From CAVVKW01 sp963749035 (GTDB lineage: Bacteria; Verrucomicrobiota; Verrucomicrobiia; Chthoniobacterales; JAATET01): DNA of 64,000 nucleotides. Positions 18,311 to 26,505 of the stretch are shown piece after piece. Each line of letters starts with the position of its first letter. Within the stretch, counting starts at the first letter, position 1. Below the pieces are notes generated by a model. The model did not search any database and was not told the origin of the DNA. It was given only the letters and a program-made list of their open reading frames with translations. The stretch lies in the NCBI GenBank assembly GCA_963749035.1, contig CAVVKW010000004.1, positions 434,001 to 498,000 of the forward strand. Reading direction: 5' to 3'. The translations under genes and the position numbers were made by a program.

Positions 18311-18330
18311 TTTCGCGCGAAGACGCGAAG
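18311..18330. repeat. ACGCGAAG-type intergenic repeat fragment
   Basis: TTTCGCGCGAAGACGCGAAG sits between the convergent GT4 and Rieske genes and shares its unit with the element at 6050-6117. No terminator stem with a T tract is visible in the 76-bp gap. Confidence 0.5.
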
Positions 18331-18385
18331 GAGTCGGAGCGGACCGACAGCTGAAGGGGACGCGGAAAATTACGGGGTGGTGACC

Positions 18386-18973
18386 TCACACGCGGGGATT
18401 TGCGAGGGTGGGGAGGATGCCGCCCTTCACGTAGAGGGTGCCGGAGTCGACCTTGTACTCGTATTCGTAGAGGCCGCGCGGGGGCGGGCCGGCGGCGTAG
18501 GAGCCATCCTGGTAGTAGGCCCCTCCGTGGCAGGGGCAGAGAAACAGCTTCGACTCTTCAAACCAGCGGACGGGGCATCCGAGGTGGGCGCAGTTGATGG
18601 CGAAGACTTGGAATTTCTCGTCGCCGTCAGCTTGGAAACGTCGGACCCAGCAGGGGAGTTGGGCGGTCTCGCCGTCCCAGGTCCGGGAATTGGGATTCTC
18701 GTAGGTGGCGAGGCGGGTGGTGTCCATCGGGAATTTGTCGATGGAACCGAGTGCGATCCATTCGAGCGGCATTTTGCGGACGAAGCTGGAAAAGACGTAG
18801 CCGAGGATCGGGATGCCGATCATGGCGCCGGCGACGACGTTGAGACCGACGCCGATTTTGAGCATGAGCTCGCGGCGAGTCGATTTCTCCGGTGCGACCG
18901 GAGCACCTTGGCCGTCGCAGGCGCAGGGCTGGGTCGGGTCGCTTTCAGGTTTGGGTGGGTCTTCCGGTATCAT
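18386..18973 (-). CDS. Rieske [2Fe-2S] protein (QcrA-like)
   Basis: A 195-residue membrane-anchored Rieske protein. A TM anchor lies at about residues 38-62 after STRRELMLKI, which includes a twin Arg and suggests Tat export. The cluster ligands are present: CAHLGC (Cys128, His130, disulfide Cys133) and CPCHGG (Cys146, His149, disulfide Cys148), with spacing normal for bc1/b6f-type proteins. PPRGLYEY near the C-terminus fits the Pro loop. It is the last gene of the oxidase operon and overlaps the cytochrome c gene (ATGA). Rieske proteins of this type normally work with cytochrome b, but no cytochrome b gene is adjacent, so its electron donor or partner must be encoded elsewhere or differ. Confidence 0.93.
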   Translation of the reverse strand: MIPEDPPKPESDPTQPCACDGQGAPVAPEKSTRRELMLKIGVGLNVVAGAMIGIPILGYVFSSFVRKMPLEWIALGSIDKFPMDTTRLATYENPNSRTWDGETAQLPCWVRRFQADGDEKFQVFAINCAHLGCPVRWFEESKLFLCPCHGGAYYQDGSYAAGPPPRGLYEYEYKVDSGTLYVKGGILPTLANPRV

Positions 18974-19725
18974 TCGGCGGTCGGAGTCTGAGTTGGCACG
19001 GGCATCGGTGGGTTGGAGGGCATCGGGTCCGCCCCTTCCGGTTCGGTGGACGGAGGTCGGTGGGAAGCGATCCAGGCAGTGACGTCGGACACTTCGGTCG
19101 GCGTAAGTTGGGGGGCGGGCATACCGAGGTCGGGTCGGCCGACGACGTTGATGGTTCGGAGGTATTGGTCACTGACGATTCCGAGGTAGGCGGGATCGAG
19201 GATGGAGCCCGCCGTTCCGCCGTGGCCGTCTGGGCCGTGGCAGGAGGCGCAGTGGGTCGAATAGGCGGTGCCGCCCGCCGCAACGTCGCCGAGCGGGGCG
19301 GAATACGGAGGATGATCGACGGAAACTTTGGTGCCGGTGTCCCAGGCGATGATGCCGGCGACGAGGACCTTGATTTGCTCGGTGGTGAGGGGGCCGCCAT
19401 TGGAGTCGGCAAAACCGGGCATGGGCGTGCCGGGGACGCCATTGGCAATGACCTCGTGAAGCTTCGCAACGGGAATGAAGCGGAGATATTCCGGGAAATT
19501 CATCGGGATGGAAGCGGACGTGGTGCTTCCATCGCTGTGGCAAGCGAGGCAATTCTCGCGGTAGAGGTCGGTGAAGTCGGTGAGCGAGGATTCCGGGTGC
19601 CACTTATCGCTCGCCTTCGGAGCGCCGGGCATCCAATCGCAGCCGACGAGAAGAGCGAGGAGGGTGAGCCCGGAACAGGCGAGAACGATTTGGCGATTTT
19701 GCCATTTTTTGAGGTTCGGAGTCAT
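18970..19725 (-). CDS. Two-CXXCH cytochrome c lipoprotein
   Basis: A 251-residue lipoprotein: lipobox LLVGC puts the lipidated Cys at residue 29. It has two class I cytochrome c domains, with heme motifs CLACH (Cys59-His63) and CASCH (Cys159-His163), and likely axial methionines in PMPGF and LGMPAPQL. The tail is Pro/Thr-rich. The start at 19725 is supported by a strong GGAGGAG ribosome-binding site that lies in the end of the preceding gene, with which it overlaps by ATGA; the longer open frame upstream is out of phase with that gene and not used. Placed between the oxidase genes and the Rieske gene, it probably carries electrons from the Rieske protein towards the caa3 oxidase. Confidence 0.92.
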   Translation of the reverse strand: MTPNLKKWQNRQIVLACSGLTLLALLVGCDWMPGAPKASDKWHPESSLTDFTDLYRENCLACHSDGSTTSASIPMNFPEYLRFIPVAKLHEVIANGVPGTPMPGFADSNGGPLTTEQIKVLVAGIIAWDTGTKVSVDHPPYSAPLGDVAAGGTAYSTHCASCHGPDGHGGTAGSILDPAYLGIVSDQYLRTINVVGRPDLGMPAPQLTPTEVSDVTAWIASHRPPSTEPEGADPMPSNPPMPVPTQTPTAE

Positions 19726-20558
19726 TTTTTCTCCTCCAGGCGGTGGGCTTCGACGCCGAGGCGTTCCGCCATTGACCAGCTTTGCATCGTGTCGATTTTG
19801 CCGGATTTGAAGACGACGAATCCAGCGGTCATCCCGAAGGCGACCTGACAGATGACGAACCAGATCCAGTCGATCCGATCGGAGAGTGCGGGATCGATGA
19901 TACCGAGAACCGGAAAGAGGAGGCCGGTCCAGATGAGAGGCATGATGATGCCGCCCCAGAACCACTGTTTACGGTCGGGGAGCATGGGAAGAATCGTCGT
20001 GTAGAGGAGGCCGATGAGGATGGAGATCGCGCCGTGGGAGACGATGGCAACGATGAGGCCGATGAGGCTGAAGCTCCGGAGGGTTTCGAGGTCGGCGGCG
20101 GCGAGGCTGCTGACGCCGGCGGCGGCGAGGAGATTGATCGGATACCAAATGCTGCCTTGAGCGACGAGGCCGTAGGCCATGGCCAGGACGGCCATGACAA
20201 CTCCGCCAACGAGTCCGCCGAAGGCGCCAGCGGTGTAGGGGTGAACTTCGATCGGGATGTGGGAACGGTGGCCGTGTTTGCCGATCTGGAGGTGGCCAAC
20301 GGAGCGGCCGGAGGTCTTGATGGCTTCCGGTCGCTCGCCGGGCGGGCGGATGGGGAAGGGTTCGTGGGCGGCGTGCGGGAGGCAGTCGCGGAACCAGCCA
20401 ACGGCTCCGAAGAGTCCGCAGATGAGGCCAACCGCACTGACGAAGAGGCTGGTGACGAGTCCGGCGAAGATGAGGGCGAGTCCAAACGCGGTGATCATCG
20501 GCCACGCGGTCGGCGTGGGCATGTCGATATGGTGCTCGTGGCGGTGCGGATCGTTCAT
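19722..20558 (-). CDS. Multi-TM oxidase-associated membrane protein
   Basis: A 278-residue integral membrane protein in the middle of the oxidase operon. The N-terminal 75 residues (His-rich start, then PTAWPMITAFGLALIFAGLV and WFRDCLPHAAHE) resemble the small subunit IV-like polypeptides that accompany some bacterial and archaeal cytochrome c oxidases. The remaining 200 residues, with about five more TM segments (FGGLVGGVVMAVLAMAYGLV, LIGLIVAIVSHGAISILIGL, FWGGIIMPLIWTGLLFP and others), I do not recognise. It may be a fusion of subunit IV to an extra membrane module. The start ATG 20558 lies 4 bp behind coxC; an upstream extension would overlap coxC heavily. Confidence 0.7.
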   Translation of the reverse strand: MNDPHRHEHHIDMPTPTAWPMITAFGLALIFAGLVTSLFVSAVGLICGLFGAVGWFRDCLPHAAHEPFPIRPPGERPEAIKTSGRSVGHLQIGKHGHRSHIPIEVHPYTAGAFGGLVGGVVMAVLAMAYGLVAQGSIWYPINLLAAAGVSSLAAADLETLRSFSLIGLIVAIVSHGAISILIGLLYTTILPMLPDRKQWFWGGIIMPLIWTGLLFPVLGIIDPALSDRIDWIWFVICQVAFGMTAGFVVFKSGKIDTMQSWSMAERLGVEAHRLEEKK

Positions 20559-20562
20559 CGGT

Positions 20563-21195
20563 CTAGAATTTGATGAGCCCGGTGCTGATGACGTAAACGA
20601 CGAGTAGGACAACGACCCAGATCGCGTCGACGAAGTGCCAATACCACGAGATCATCTGGATGCGCTCGAATTGGTCGGAGCGGACGTGGCCCAGGACGCT
20701 GAGAATCCAGACGATCGAGAGCAGGATCAGCCCGACAATGACGTGCGAAGCGTGGAGTCCGACGAGGGCATAAAAGGTCGAGCCGAAGGTGTTCGACTGA
20801 ATGGTGAGGTTCTCGTGGACGATGAGGTCATACCATTCGTAGGCGGTGAACCCGATGAAGAAGAGGCCGAGCAGGATGGTGACGCCCCACCAGAGGTGAA
20901 AGGTCGGGAGTTTGCCGCGGTGGAAGGCTTTCTCGGCGACGACGACGGTGACGCTGCTGGCGAACAGGGCGATCGAGGCGAGGAACGGGAAGTGAAGGAC
21001 GTCCTCGGGGTAGGGGCCGTTGAGGCTCTTGCCGATGTAGAAGAGGTAGGCGACGACGAAGATCGTGAAGAGCGCGGACTCCGTGAAGATGAGCGAGAGG
21101 ATGCCGACTTTGCGGTGGGAGGGAAGCACCCACGGGGTGACGTCAGACGGCTCCGTCGAGTCGTTGATCATTTGCTCGTTCGTCGACTCAATCAT
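20563..21195 (-). CDS. ctaE: Cytochrome c oxidase subunit III
   Basis: A 210-residue heme-copper oxidase subunit III. Five TM segments are visible, with the family signatures STFYALVGLHASHVIVGL and ISWYWHFVDAIWVVVLLVVY at the C-terminus, and GPYPEDVLHFP after the first helix. This is the shorter five-helix form. ATG 21195 overlaps the end of coxA by 8 bp (ATGATTGA) and has GGAAG just upstream, so it is translationally coupled. The subunit does not bind redox centres but stabilises subunit I. Confidence 0.94.
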   Translation of the reverse strand: MIESTNEQMINDSTEPSDVTPWVLPSHRKVGILSLIFTESALFTIFVVAYLFYIGKSLNGPYPEDVLHFPFLASIALFASSVTVVVAEKAFHRGKLPTFHLWWGVTILLGLFFIGFTAYEWYDLIVHENLTIQSNTFGSTFYALVGLHASHVIVGLILLSIVWILSVLGHVRSDQFERIQMISWYWHFVDAIWVVVLLVVYVISTGLIKF

Positions 21196-22888
21196 ACTTC
21201 CAATCCGGGTCGTCGGGGTGTTTGAGGTCCCAGAGGGGGCGGCGTGAGCGGATCTCGGGGAGGTTTTCGAAGTTGTAATCGGCGGGCGGCGAGGTGGTGG
21301 TCCACTCGAGCGTCCAGGCGTCCCACGGATCGTCACCGGCGTGGTGTCCTTTGAAGTAGGACCAGATCAGGTTGAACACGAAGACCGCGATGCCCGCGAT
21401 TTGGAAAAAGACGCCGACGGTCGAGATGAAGTTCCACAATTCCCACCCGCGTCCGGCCTCGTAGGTGAAGATCCGGCGGGGCATGCCGAGGATGCCGGAG
21501 ACGTGTTGGGGGGCAAAGGTGACGGTGAAGCCGATAACGAAAAGCCAAAAGTGCCAGTGGCCGAGGCGGACGCTGAGCATCCGGCCGAACGCCTTCGGAT
21601 ACCAGTAGTAGATGCCGGCGAAGAGGGTGAAGAGGAGGCCGCCGATGAGGACGTAGTGAAAATGCGCGACGACGAAGTAGGAATCGCTGAGCTGCCAGTC
21701 GAACGGGGCGACCGCGAGCATGACACCGGTGAGGCCGGCGATGAGGAATTGAAAAAGAAACGCGATGCAGAACATCATCGGCGGCTCGAGGCGGATCTTT
21801 CCTCCATACATGGTGCCGAGCCAGTTGAAGATTTTGATGCCGGTCGGGACGGCGATGATCATCGTCGAGATCGCGAAAAAGGTGTTGCCGATCGAGGTCA
21901 TTCCCACGGTGAACATGTGGTGCGCCCAGACGCCGAGGGAAATGAATCCGATCATGATCGTGGCGGCGACCATGATGGGGTAGCCAAAGATCGGTTTGCG
22001 GGAAAAAACGGGGATGACCTCGGAGGCGATCGCGAAGCCGGGGACCATGAGGATGTAAACTTCGGGGTGTCCGAAGATCCAGAAGAAGTGCTGCCAGAGG
22101 ACGGCATCGCCGCCGGCCTGGGTGTCGAAGAATTTCGCGTCGAGGTAGCGGTCCAGCGTGAGCATGATCTGGCACGCGGACAGCGACGGCATGGCGATGA
22201 GGATGAGGAAGGCGGTAACGAACCACATCCAGACGAAGAGGGGCATGCGGCCGAGGGTCATGCCTTTGCAACGCATGCAGATGATGGTGACGACGATGTT
22301 AAGCGCCGTGGCGATGCTGCCGATCCCGCTGACCAGGAGGCTGAGGGTCCAGTAGTCGGTCGAGTGGCCGCGCGAGAAGGCTTTGGCGGTGAGGGGGGAG
22401 TAGGCGAACCAGCCGACGTCGGGCGCGGAACCGGCTCCGTAGAGGCCCTCGGCGCCGAGGTAGCTGAAGTAGAAGAGCGCGCCGCTAAACGCAAACATCC
22501 AGAAGCCGAAGGCGTTCAGACGCGGGAACGCCATGTCGCGGGCTCCGATCATGAGCGGAACGAGGTAGTTCGCGAAGCCGATGATGATGGGCATGCCGAC
22601 GAAGAACACCATGGCGGTGCCGTGCATGGTGAAGAGTCGGTTGAAGACGTCGGGCTCGAGAAAATCGTTCTTGGGAAGAGCGAGTTGGATGCGGATCAGG
22701 GTCGCCATCAGGCCCGCGACGACGAAGAAGAAGAGGCCACTGCCGATATACATCAGCCCGAGCTTCTTGTGGTCGACCGTGTAAATCAGCGACTGGAAGA
22801 TGCCGGTGAGCGTCCCGGGTTCCTCGCCGGGGCGGGCGGGCGTGATCGGAATCTCGCGAGAGTCGTGGGCTGAGGTCGTGCTGGGCAC
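21188..22888 (-). CDS. ctaD: Cytochrome c oxidase subunit I
   Basis: A 566-residue catalytic subunit of an A-type heme-copper oxidase with 12 or more TM helices. GTAMVFFVGMPIIIGFANYL carries the early low-spin heme region; FFWIFGHPEVYILMVPGFAI holds the CuB histidine and the cross-linked tyrosine; WAHHMFTVGM holds the paired CuB histidines; and VVAHFHYVLIGG carries the heme a3 and a ligands. The translation begins at GTG 22888; no strong ribosome-binding site is visible. It reduces O2 to water while pumping protons, with electrons from subunit II. The CTCAACT-type repeat at 22892-22920 sits directly before this start, inside the operon. Confidence 0.96.
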   Translation of the reverse strand: MPSTTSAHDSREIPITPARPGEEPGTLTGIFQSLIYTVDHKKLGLMYIGSGLFFFVVAGLMATLIRIQLALPKNDFLEPDVFNRLFTMHGTAMVFFVGMPIIIGFANYLVPLMIGARDMAFPRLNAFGFWMFAFSGALFYFSYLGAEGLYGAGSAPDVGWFAYSPLTAKAFSRGHSTDYWTLSLLVSGIGSIATALNIVVTIICMRCKGMTLGRMPLFVWMWFVTAFLILIAMPSLSACQIMLTLDRYLDAKFFDTQAGGDAVLWQHFFWIFGHPEVYILMVPGFAIASEVIPVFSRKPIFGYPIMVAATIMIGFISLGVWAHHMFTVGMTSIGNTFFAISTMIIAVPTGIKIFNWLGTMYGGKIRLEPPMMFCIAFLFQFLIAGLTGVMLAVAPFDWQLSDSYFVVAHFHYVLIGGLLFTLFAGIYYWYPKAFGRMLSVRLGHWHFWLFVIGFTVTFAPQHVSGILGMPRRIFTYEAGRGWELWNFISTVGVFFQIAGIAVFVFNLIWSYFKGHHAGDDPWDAWTLEWTTTSPPADYNFENLPEIRSRRPLWDLKHPDDPDWKYD

Positions 22889-22891
22889 TCT

Positions 22892-22920
22892 AGTTGAGAG
22901 GTGGGAGTTGAGAGTTGAGG
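22892..22920. repeat. GTTGAGA-type intergenic repeat inside the cox operon
   Basis: AGTTGAG, AGTTGAG and AGTTGAG units separated by short spacers lie in the 63-bp gap between coxB and coxA. This is the reverse complement of the CTCAACT repeat at 6143-6163 and of the arms at 33364-33415. Confidence 0.65.
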
Positions 22921-22951
22921 GAGCGGGCGGCTCGCTGGCGCTTTGACGGGA

Positions 22952-24010
22952 TCATTTGAGCGTCTCCAGGTAGTCGACGATGTGGTCGATGTCGGAGTCG
23001 ACGAGTTTCATGGCGGGCATGAGCGAACCGGGCTTCATGTGCGGACTTTGGGGGTCTTTGATCCAGTCGACGAGAGTTTGGCGGTCGTTCGGCAGAGAGC
23101 CGCCGGCGATGGTGGTTCGGGTGGCGAGCTTGGTGAGGTCGGGGCCGAAGACGATCTCGGTGAGGCTTCCGTCAACGATGTGGCAATTGATGCAGGCGTT
23201 GCTGGCGAAAGTTTGGCGGCCGAGGGCGACGGCGGGGTCCTCGACCGGCGGCGCGGCCTGGTTGCGAGCCCAGGCTTGGTAGTCGTCCGGTTCGTCGACG
23301 AAGACGCGGAGAAGCATGTTGGCGTGTTGGGTGCCGCAATATTCGGCGCAATTGCCGAGGAAGAGGCCGGTTTCGCTGGGCTCGAGCCAAAGTTCGTTCC
23401 GGCGGTTGGGGACGAGGTCGGTTTTGCCATTGAGCTGGGGCACCCAGAAGCTGTGAATGACGTCGGCGGACTCGAGGAGGACGCGGGTGGGGCGGGGATT
23501 CTCGTCGGTGCTGAGAGGGATGTGGATTTCGTTGGCGACGATGAACTCGGTCTGGCCCTCGGCGTCGAGGTAGTGAACTTCCCACCACCACTGATGCCCA
23601 ATGACCTTGATGGTGAGAGCGCTTTCGGGCAGCCGGGCGTTCTGGATGTCGGCGATCGTGCGCGCAGTGACGAGGACGAGGACGATGGTGATGAGGATGG
23701 GGAGGACGGTCCAAGCGAGCTCGATTTGGGTGCTGCCGTAAACCTGGGGAGGTTCCTCGTCGTTGTCGCCGGGACGACGGCGGAATTTGAGGACCGTGTA
23801 GATCAGCAGGCTGGTGACGATGACGAAGATGATCGTGCAGATGAGAAGAACGAGGAGGGAAACCTCGTGAATCATGAGCGCGGGTTTCGACTTCGGGTCG
23901 AACATGTTGGCGACCGCGTGAAGCTTCGGGTCGTCGGATTGAGCGAGCGCCGTAAAAGGCGCGGCCAACGCGGACGCTATCCAGAGTGAGAGTTGGGATT
24001 TCCCGCGCAC
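22952..24010 (-). CDS. ctaC: Cytochrome c oxidase subunit II with fused cytochrome c domain (caa3-type)
   Basis: A 352-residue subunit II. A signal peptide (ending FTALAQ) is followed by two TM helices at about 45-70 and 95-115, the cupredoxin domain with HQWWWEVHY, and the CuA motif CAEYCGTQHANM. A C-terminal cytochrome c domain has CINCH with a probable axial Met in SLMPAMKL. This makes the enzyme a caa3-type oxidase that takes electrons through its own heme c. It is the first gene of the oxidase operon and starts at GTG 24010. The gene is divergent from the SpoIIE phosphatase across 106 bp containing an inverted repeat. Confidence 0.95.
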   Translation of the reverse strand: MRGKSQLSLWIASALAAPFTALAQSDDPKLHAVANMFDPKSKPALMIHEVSLLVLLICTIIFVIVTSLLIYTVLKFRRRPGDNDEEPPQVYGSTQIELAWTVLPILITIVLVLVTARTIADIQNARLPESALTIKVIGHQWWWEVHYLDAEGQTEFIVANEIHIPLSTDENPRPTRVLLESADVIHSFWVPQLNGKTDLVPNRRNELWLEPSETGLFLGNCAEYCGTQHANMLLRVFVDEPDDYQAWARNQAAPPVEDPAVALGRQTFASNACINCHIVDGSLTEIVFGPDLTKLATRTTIAGGSLPNDRQTLVDWIKDPQSPHMKPGSLMPAMKLVDSDIDHIVDYLETLK

Positions 24011-24033
24011 GTTCGGTCTTGGATAACAGGCAG

Positions 24034-24111
24034 ACCAGAGATTTCAAACTCTAGTTGTCCTCTTGATGTTTTGCGAGTTGGTCGACAGGGTGGCCTGACC
24101 AAATCTCTGGT
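24034..24111. promoter_or_regulatory. Widely spaced 11-bp inverted repeat in a divergent promoter region
   Basis: ACCAGAGATTT at 24034-24044 is repeated in inverse orientation as AAATCTCTGGT at 24101-24111, a perfect 11-bp match, between the divergent coxB and SpoIIE-phosphatase genes. The 56-bp spacing is too long for a simple operator but would suit two half sites, a looped operator, or simply a cruciform. The second arm ends 5 bp before the ATG of the plus-strand gene. Confidence 0.35.
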
Positions 24112-24116
24112 TGAAC

Positions 24117-25742
24117 ATGCACCGAATCCTCTTGCTGACTTCGAACGATGGGGTCACTTCCCGTGTCGCGTCGCTGCTGGCGGCACGTTTGAAGAATCAT
24201 TTTTTGATGAAGACGGCGGAGGGGGTGAGGTCGGGGTCGGTCCCGCTGATCAACGAACGGGCGCCGGACGTTGTCTTGGTGGACTTGCCGCCGCAGGACG
24301 AAAACCCTGAGCAGCTGCTGGCGCTGTCGTTGGAAATGGTGGCTGGCTTGCCTTTGATCGCGCTCCTGAGCGTCGAGGATCCGGAATTGGAACTCCAGGC
24401 ACTGAAGGGTGGGGCGCAGGATTGTCTTTTGCTGCCCGAGCTGACGGCGCGGTCACTGGCGCGGTCGATTCGGCACGCGATGGAGCGGGCCGTGATCGAA
24501 CGCCGCTTGGCGAGGGAGCAAGAGATGCTCAACAACCTGTTGGATCAATTGCCGGACCGAATTTACTTCAAGGACTTGAAGAGCCGGTTCATTCGGGTGA
24601 ACAAGGCAATGCTGGAACTCTTTCGGGCGCGGGATTCGTCGGCGTTGATCGGGAAGACGGACCACGATTTTTTCACGGTCGAGCACGCCAAGCCCGCTTA
24701 CAAGGACGAGCAGGGAATCATGGAGACGGGGTCGCCGATCATCAACAAGCTCGAGCGGGAGACGCTCCCGGACGGCGAGGTTCGCTGGGCACTGACGTCG
24801 AAGCTGCCGCTCAGGGGGCGGGACGGCGAGATCACCGGGACGTTTGGGATCTCCCACGACATCACGCAGATGAAGCTGTTGGAGGAAGCGGTGGACGCTG
24901 AGCGGTTGAGATTCAAGCTGCTGTCGGAGGAATTGCAGGAGCGTAATTTGCAGCTCGAGCAGGATTTGGTAATGGCGAAGGGGATTCAGGAGGCGCTGTT
25001 GCCGGAGGCCGTCGTGATGTATCCGGGCGGGGTGGGGGAAGGTGATGACCGCGTGCGGATTTCTTCCGTGTATCGTCCGGCGTCGGCGGTCGGGGGGGAC
25101 TTTTTCACGATTGTCCCGATCGACGCGCAGCGCGTGGGTGTCTTGATCTGCGACATCATGGGGCACGGGTTGCGAGCCGCTTTGGGGACGGCGATCGTGC
25201 GGGGGTTGGTCGAGCAGTTGCAGAGTGATGCGGAGATTCCCGACGCGTTTTTGACCAGCTTGAACCGGGGGCTGCGCGCCATTCTGAGAAACATCGACGA
25301 GCCTCTACTCGTGACCGCGTTCTATCTGGTGGCGAACGTGGAAACGGGGGCGATCTCGTTCGGGACGGCGGGCCATCCGGGACCCGTAATCTGTGATCGT
25401 CAGTCGGGTGAGGTTCGCGAGTTGCCGCTGGAGAAGGCCAAGCGAGGACCGGCGCTGGCGCTCTTCGACGACGCGACTTACGGCCGGGAGGAGTATGAGC
25501 TGGAGGAGGGCCGGGTGTTACTTTTGTTCACCGATGGGGCCATCGAATTGAGCGACCCTACGGGTCGCGTGATCGGGATCGAGTGCTTCTTGGAGAGCGC
25601 GCATTCGCACGTTGCCCTGCCGGCCGACGAATTGTGTCGGAACGTTCTGGCCGACATCCAGGAAACGGCGGGCGGAGCGGAGTTTGACGACGACGTCTGT
25701 CTCGTGGCGTTGGAGCGAGGGTCGCGTGTCGGGGTGGGTTAG
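24117..25742 (+). CDS. SpoIIE/RsbU-type PP2C phosphatase with receiver-like and PAS domains
   Basis: A 541-residue cytosolic signalling protein. Residues 1-125 are receiver-like, with DVVLVDLP where a phosphorylatable Asp would lie. A PAS domain spans about 140-265 (LLDQLPDRIYFKDLKSRFIR to GTFGISHDITQ). A coiled coil at about 270-305 leads into a SpoIIE-type Ser/Thr phosphatase to the C-terminus, with metal-binding motifs ASAVGGDFF, CDIMGHG, FTDGAIEL and FDDDVCLV. Family members dephosphorylate anti-sigma antagonist proteins in partner-switching pathways, but no STAS antagonist or anti-sigma kinase is encoded in this window. ATG 24117 is preferred to the TTG at 24111. Its stop overlaps the stop of the convergent gene by 3 bp. 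Confidence 0.92.
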   Translation: MHRILLLTSNDGVTSRVASLLAARLKNHFLMKTAEGVRSGSVPLINERAPDVVLVDLPPQDENPEQLLALSLEMVAGLPLIALLSVEDPELELQALKGGAQDCLLLPELTARSLARSIRHAMERAVIERRLAREQEMLNNLLDQLPDRIYFKDLKSRFIRVNKAMLELFRARDSSALIGKTDHDFFTVEHAKPAYKDEQGIMETGSPIINKLERETLPDGEVRWALTSKLPLRGRDGEITGTFGISHDITQMKLLEEAVDAERLRFKLLSEELQERNLQLEQDLVMAKGIQEALLPEAVVMYPGGVGEGDDRVRISSVYRPASAVGGDFFTIVPIDAQRVGVLICDIMGHGLRAALGTAIVRGLVEQLQSDAEIPDAFLTSLNRGLRAILRNIDEPLLVTAFYLVANVETGAISFGTAGHPGPVICDRQSGEVRELPLEKAKRGPALALFDDATYGREEYELEEGRVLLLFTDGAIELSDPTGRVIGIECFLESAHSHVALPADELCRNVLADIQETAGGAEFDDDVCLVALERGSRVGVG

Positions 25743-26449
25743 CCGCCCCAGCGTCCATTGACCGAGATCGTTCCGGTCGTGGAGATGCGCGAGTAATCGG
25801 TCTTGCCGACGGCACCGATCATTTTCTTTCCGGTCGCTTTTTTCCAGGCCTTGCTGAAGCTCTCGGCGGTGTGGCACCCCCAGCTTTTGATGTGGGCGTC
25901 CTTCGTGAAGATGCCGCGCTTGATCGCGCGGAGTTCGTCTTCGTGCAGCCAGGACTTGGACGCGGAATCGATCTGGTTGCTGTAGTCGAACATGAAGGCC
26001 TTGCTGTTCGAGTGGCCGTAGAAGTCGAAGCTCGCGACCTTGACCTGCCTTCGAGGTAAGCCTTGATTGAGGTAGCCGATGACTTCGGCACCTTCCTCGA
26101 ACCAGACGAGGTTGACGCCGTATTTATCGCGAACGGAGACGATGTTGCTGATGAGGTTTTCGTTGTCCTGGCGATTGCCGCGACGGGCGTAGCTGGAGCG
26201 GTGGACGAGCCAGGTGATGCGGGCGCTCGGCCCGTGTGCCTTGCGGAGTTCCTGGATGCGAATGCGCGCTGAGCGGATGAAGTTGCCCCACCACCGGTCG
26301 TGCGGGGCGGCCTTGTATTTCTCCCATTCGTGGAGCGACGGTCCGCCGCTGAGGATGATGTATTCGCGATTGGCGGCTTGGGCTTGGGCCTCGGCGAATG
26401 GCGTGGCGACGAGGGTCAGGAGGAGAAGAAAGGCAAAGTGGGCGCGCAT
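25739..26449 (-). CDS. Secreted small protein with a possible clan CD-like His/Cys dyad
   Basis: A 236-residue secreted protein: signal peptide to about residue 26 (ATPFAEAQAQA). I cannot assign a named family. Two hydrophobic strands end in ASFDFYGHSN (His146) and IKSWGCHTAES (Cys192), an arrangement that recalls the catalytic His and Cys of clan CD (caspase-like) peptidases, about 45 residues apart. The N-terminal part begins with REYIILSGGPSLHEWEKYK, also a strand followed by a glycine-rich loop. The peptidase reading is my inference; the protein might instead only carry a related Rossmann-like fold. ATG 26449 gives a proper signal peptide. It is convergent with the phosphatase gene (3-bp stop overlap). 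Confidence 0.6.
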   Translation of the reverse strand: MRAHFAFLLLLTLVATPFAEAQAQAANREYIILSGGPSLHEWEKYKAAPHDRWWGNFIRSARIRIQELRKAHGPSARITWLVHRSSYARRGNRQDNENLISNIVSVRDKYGVNLVWFEEGAEVIGYLNQGLPRRQVKVASFDFYGHSNSKAFMFDYSNQIDSASKSWLHEDELRAIKRGIFTKDAHIKSWGCHTAESFSKAWKKATGKKMIGAVGKTDYSRISTTGTISVNGRWGG

Positions 26450-26505
26450 AAGGTCGGGAAGGGGCGGGTGTTGTCGGTAGTTAGTTATTATTGATTTGCG
26501 TTTGG

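Noticed and set aside
21341..22873. 510-codon plus-strand frame opposite coxA
   Set aside because: Asp/Glu/Gly-rich composition is the antisense of the oxidase; coxA has all heme and copper ligands.
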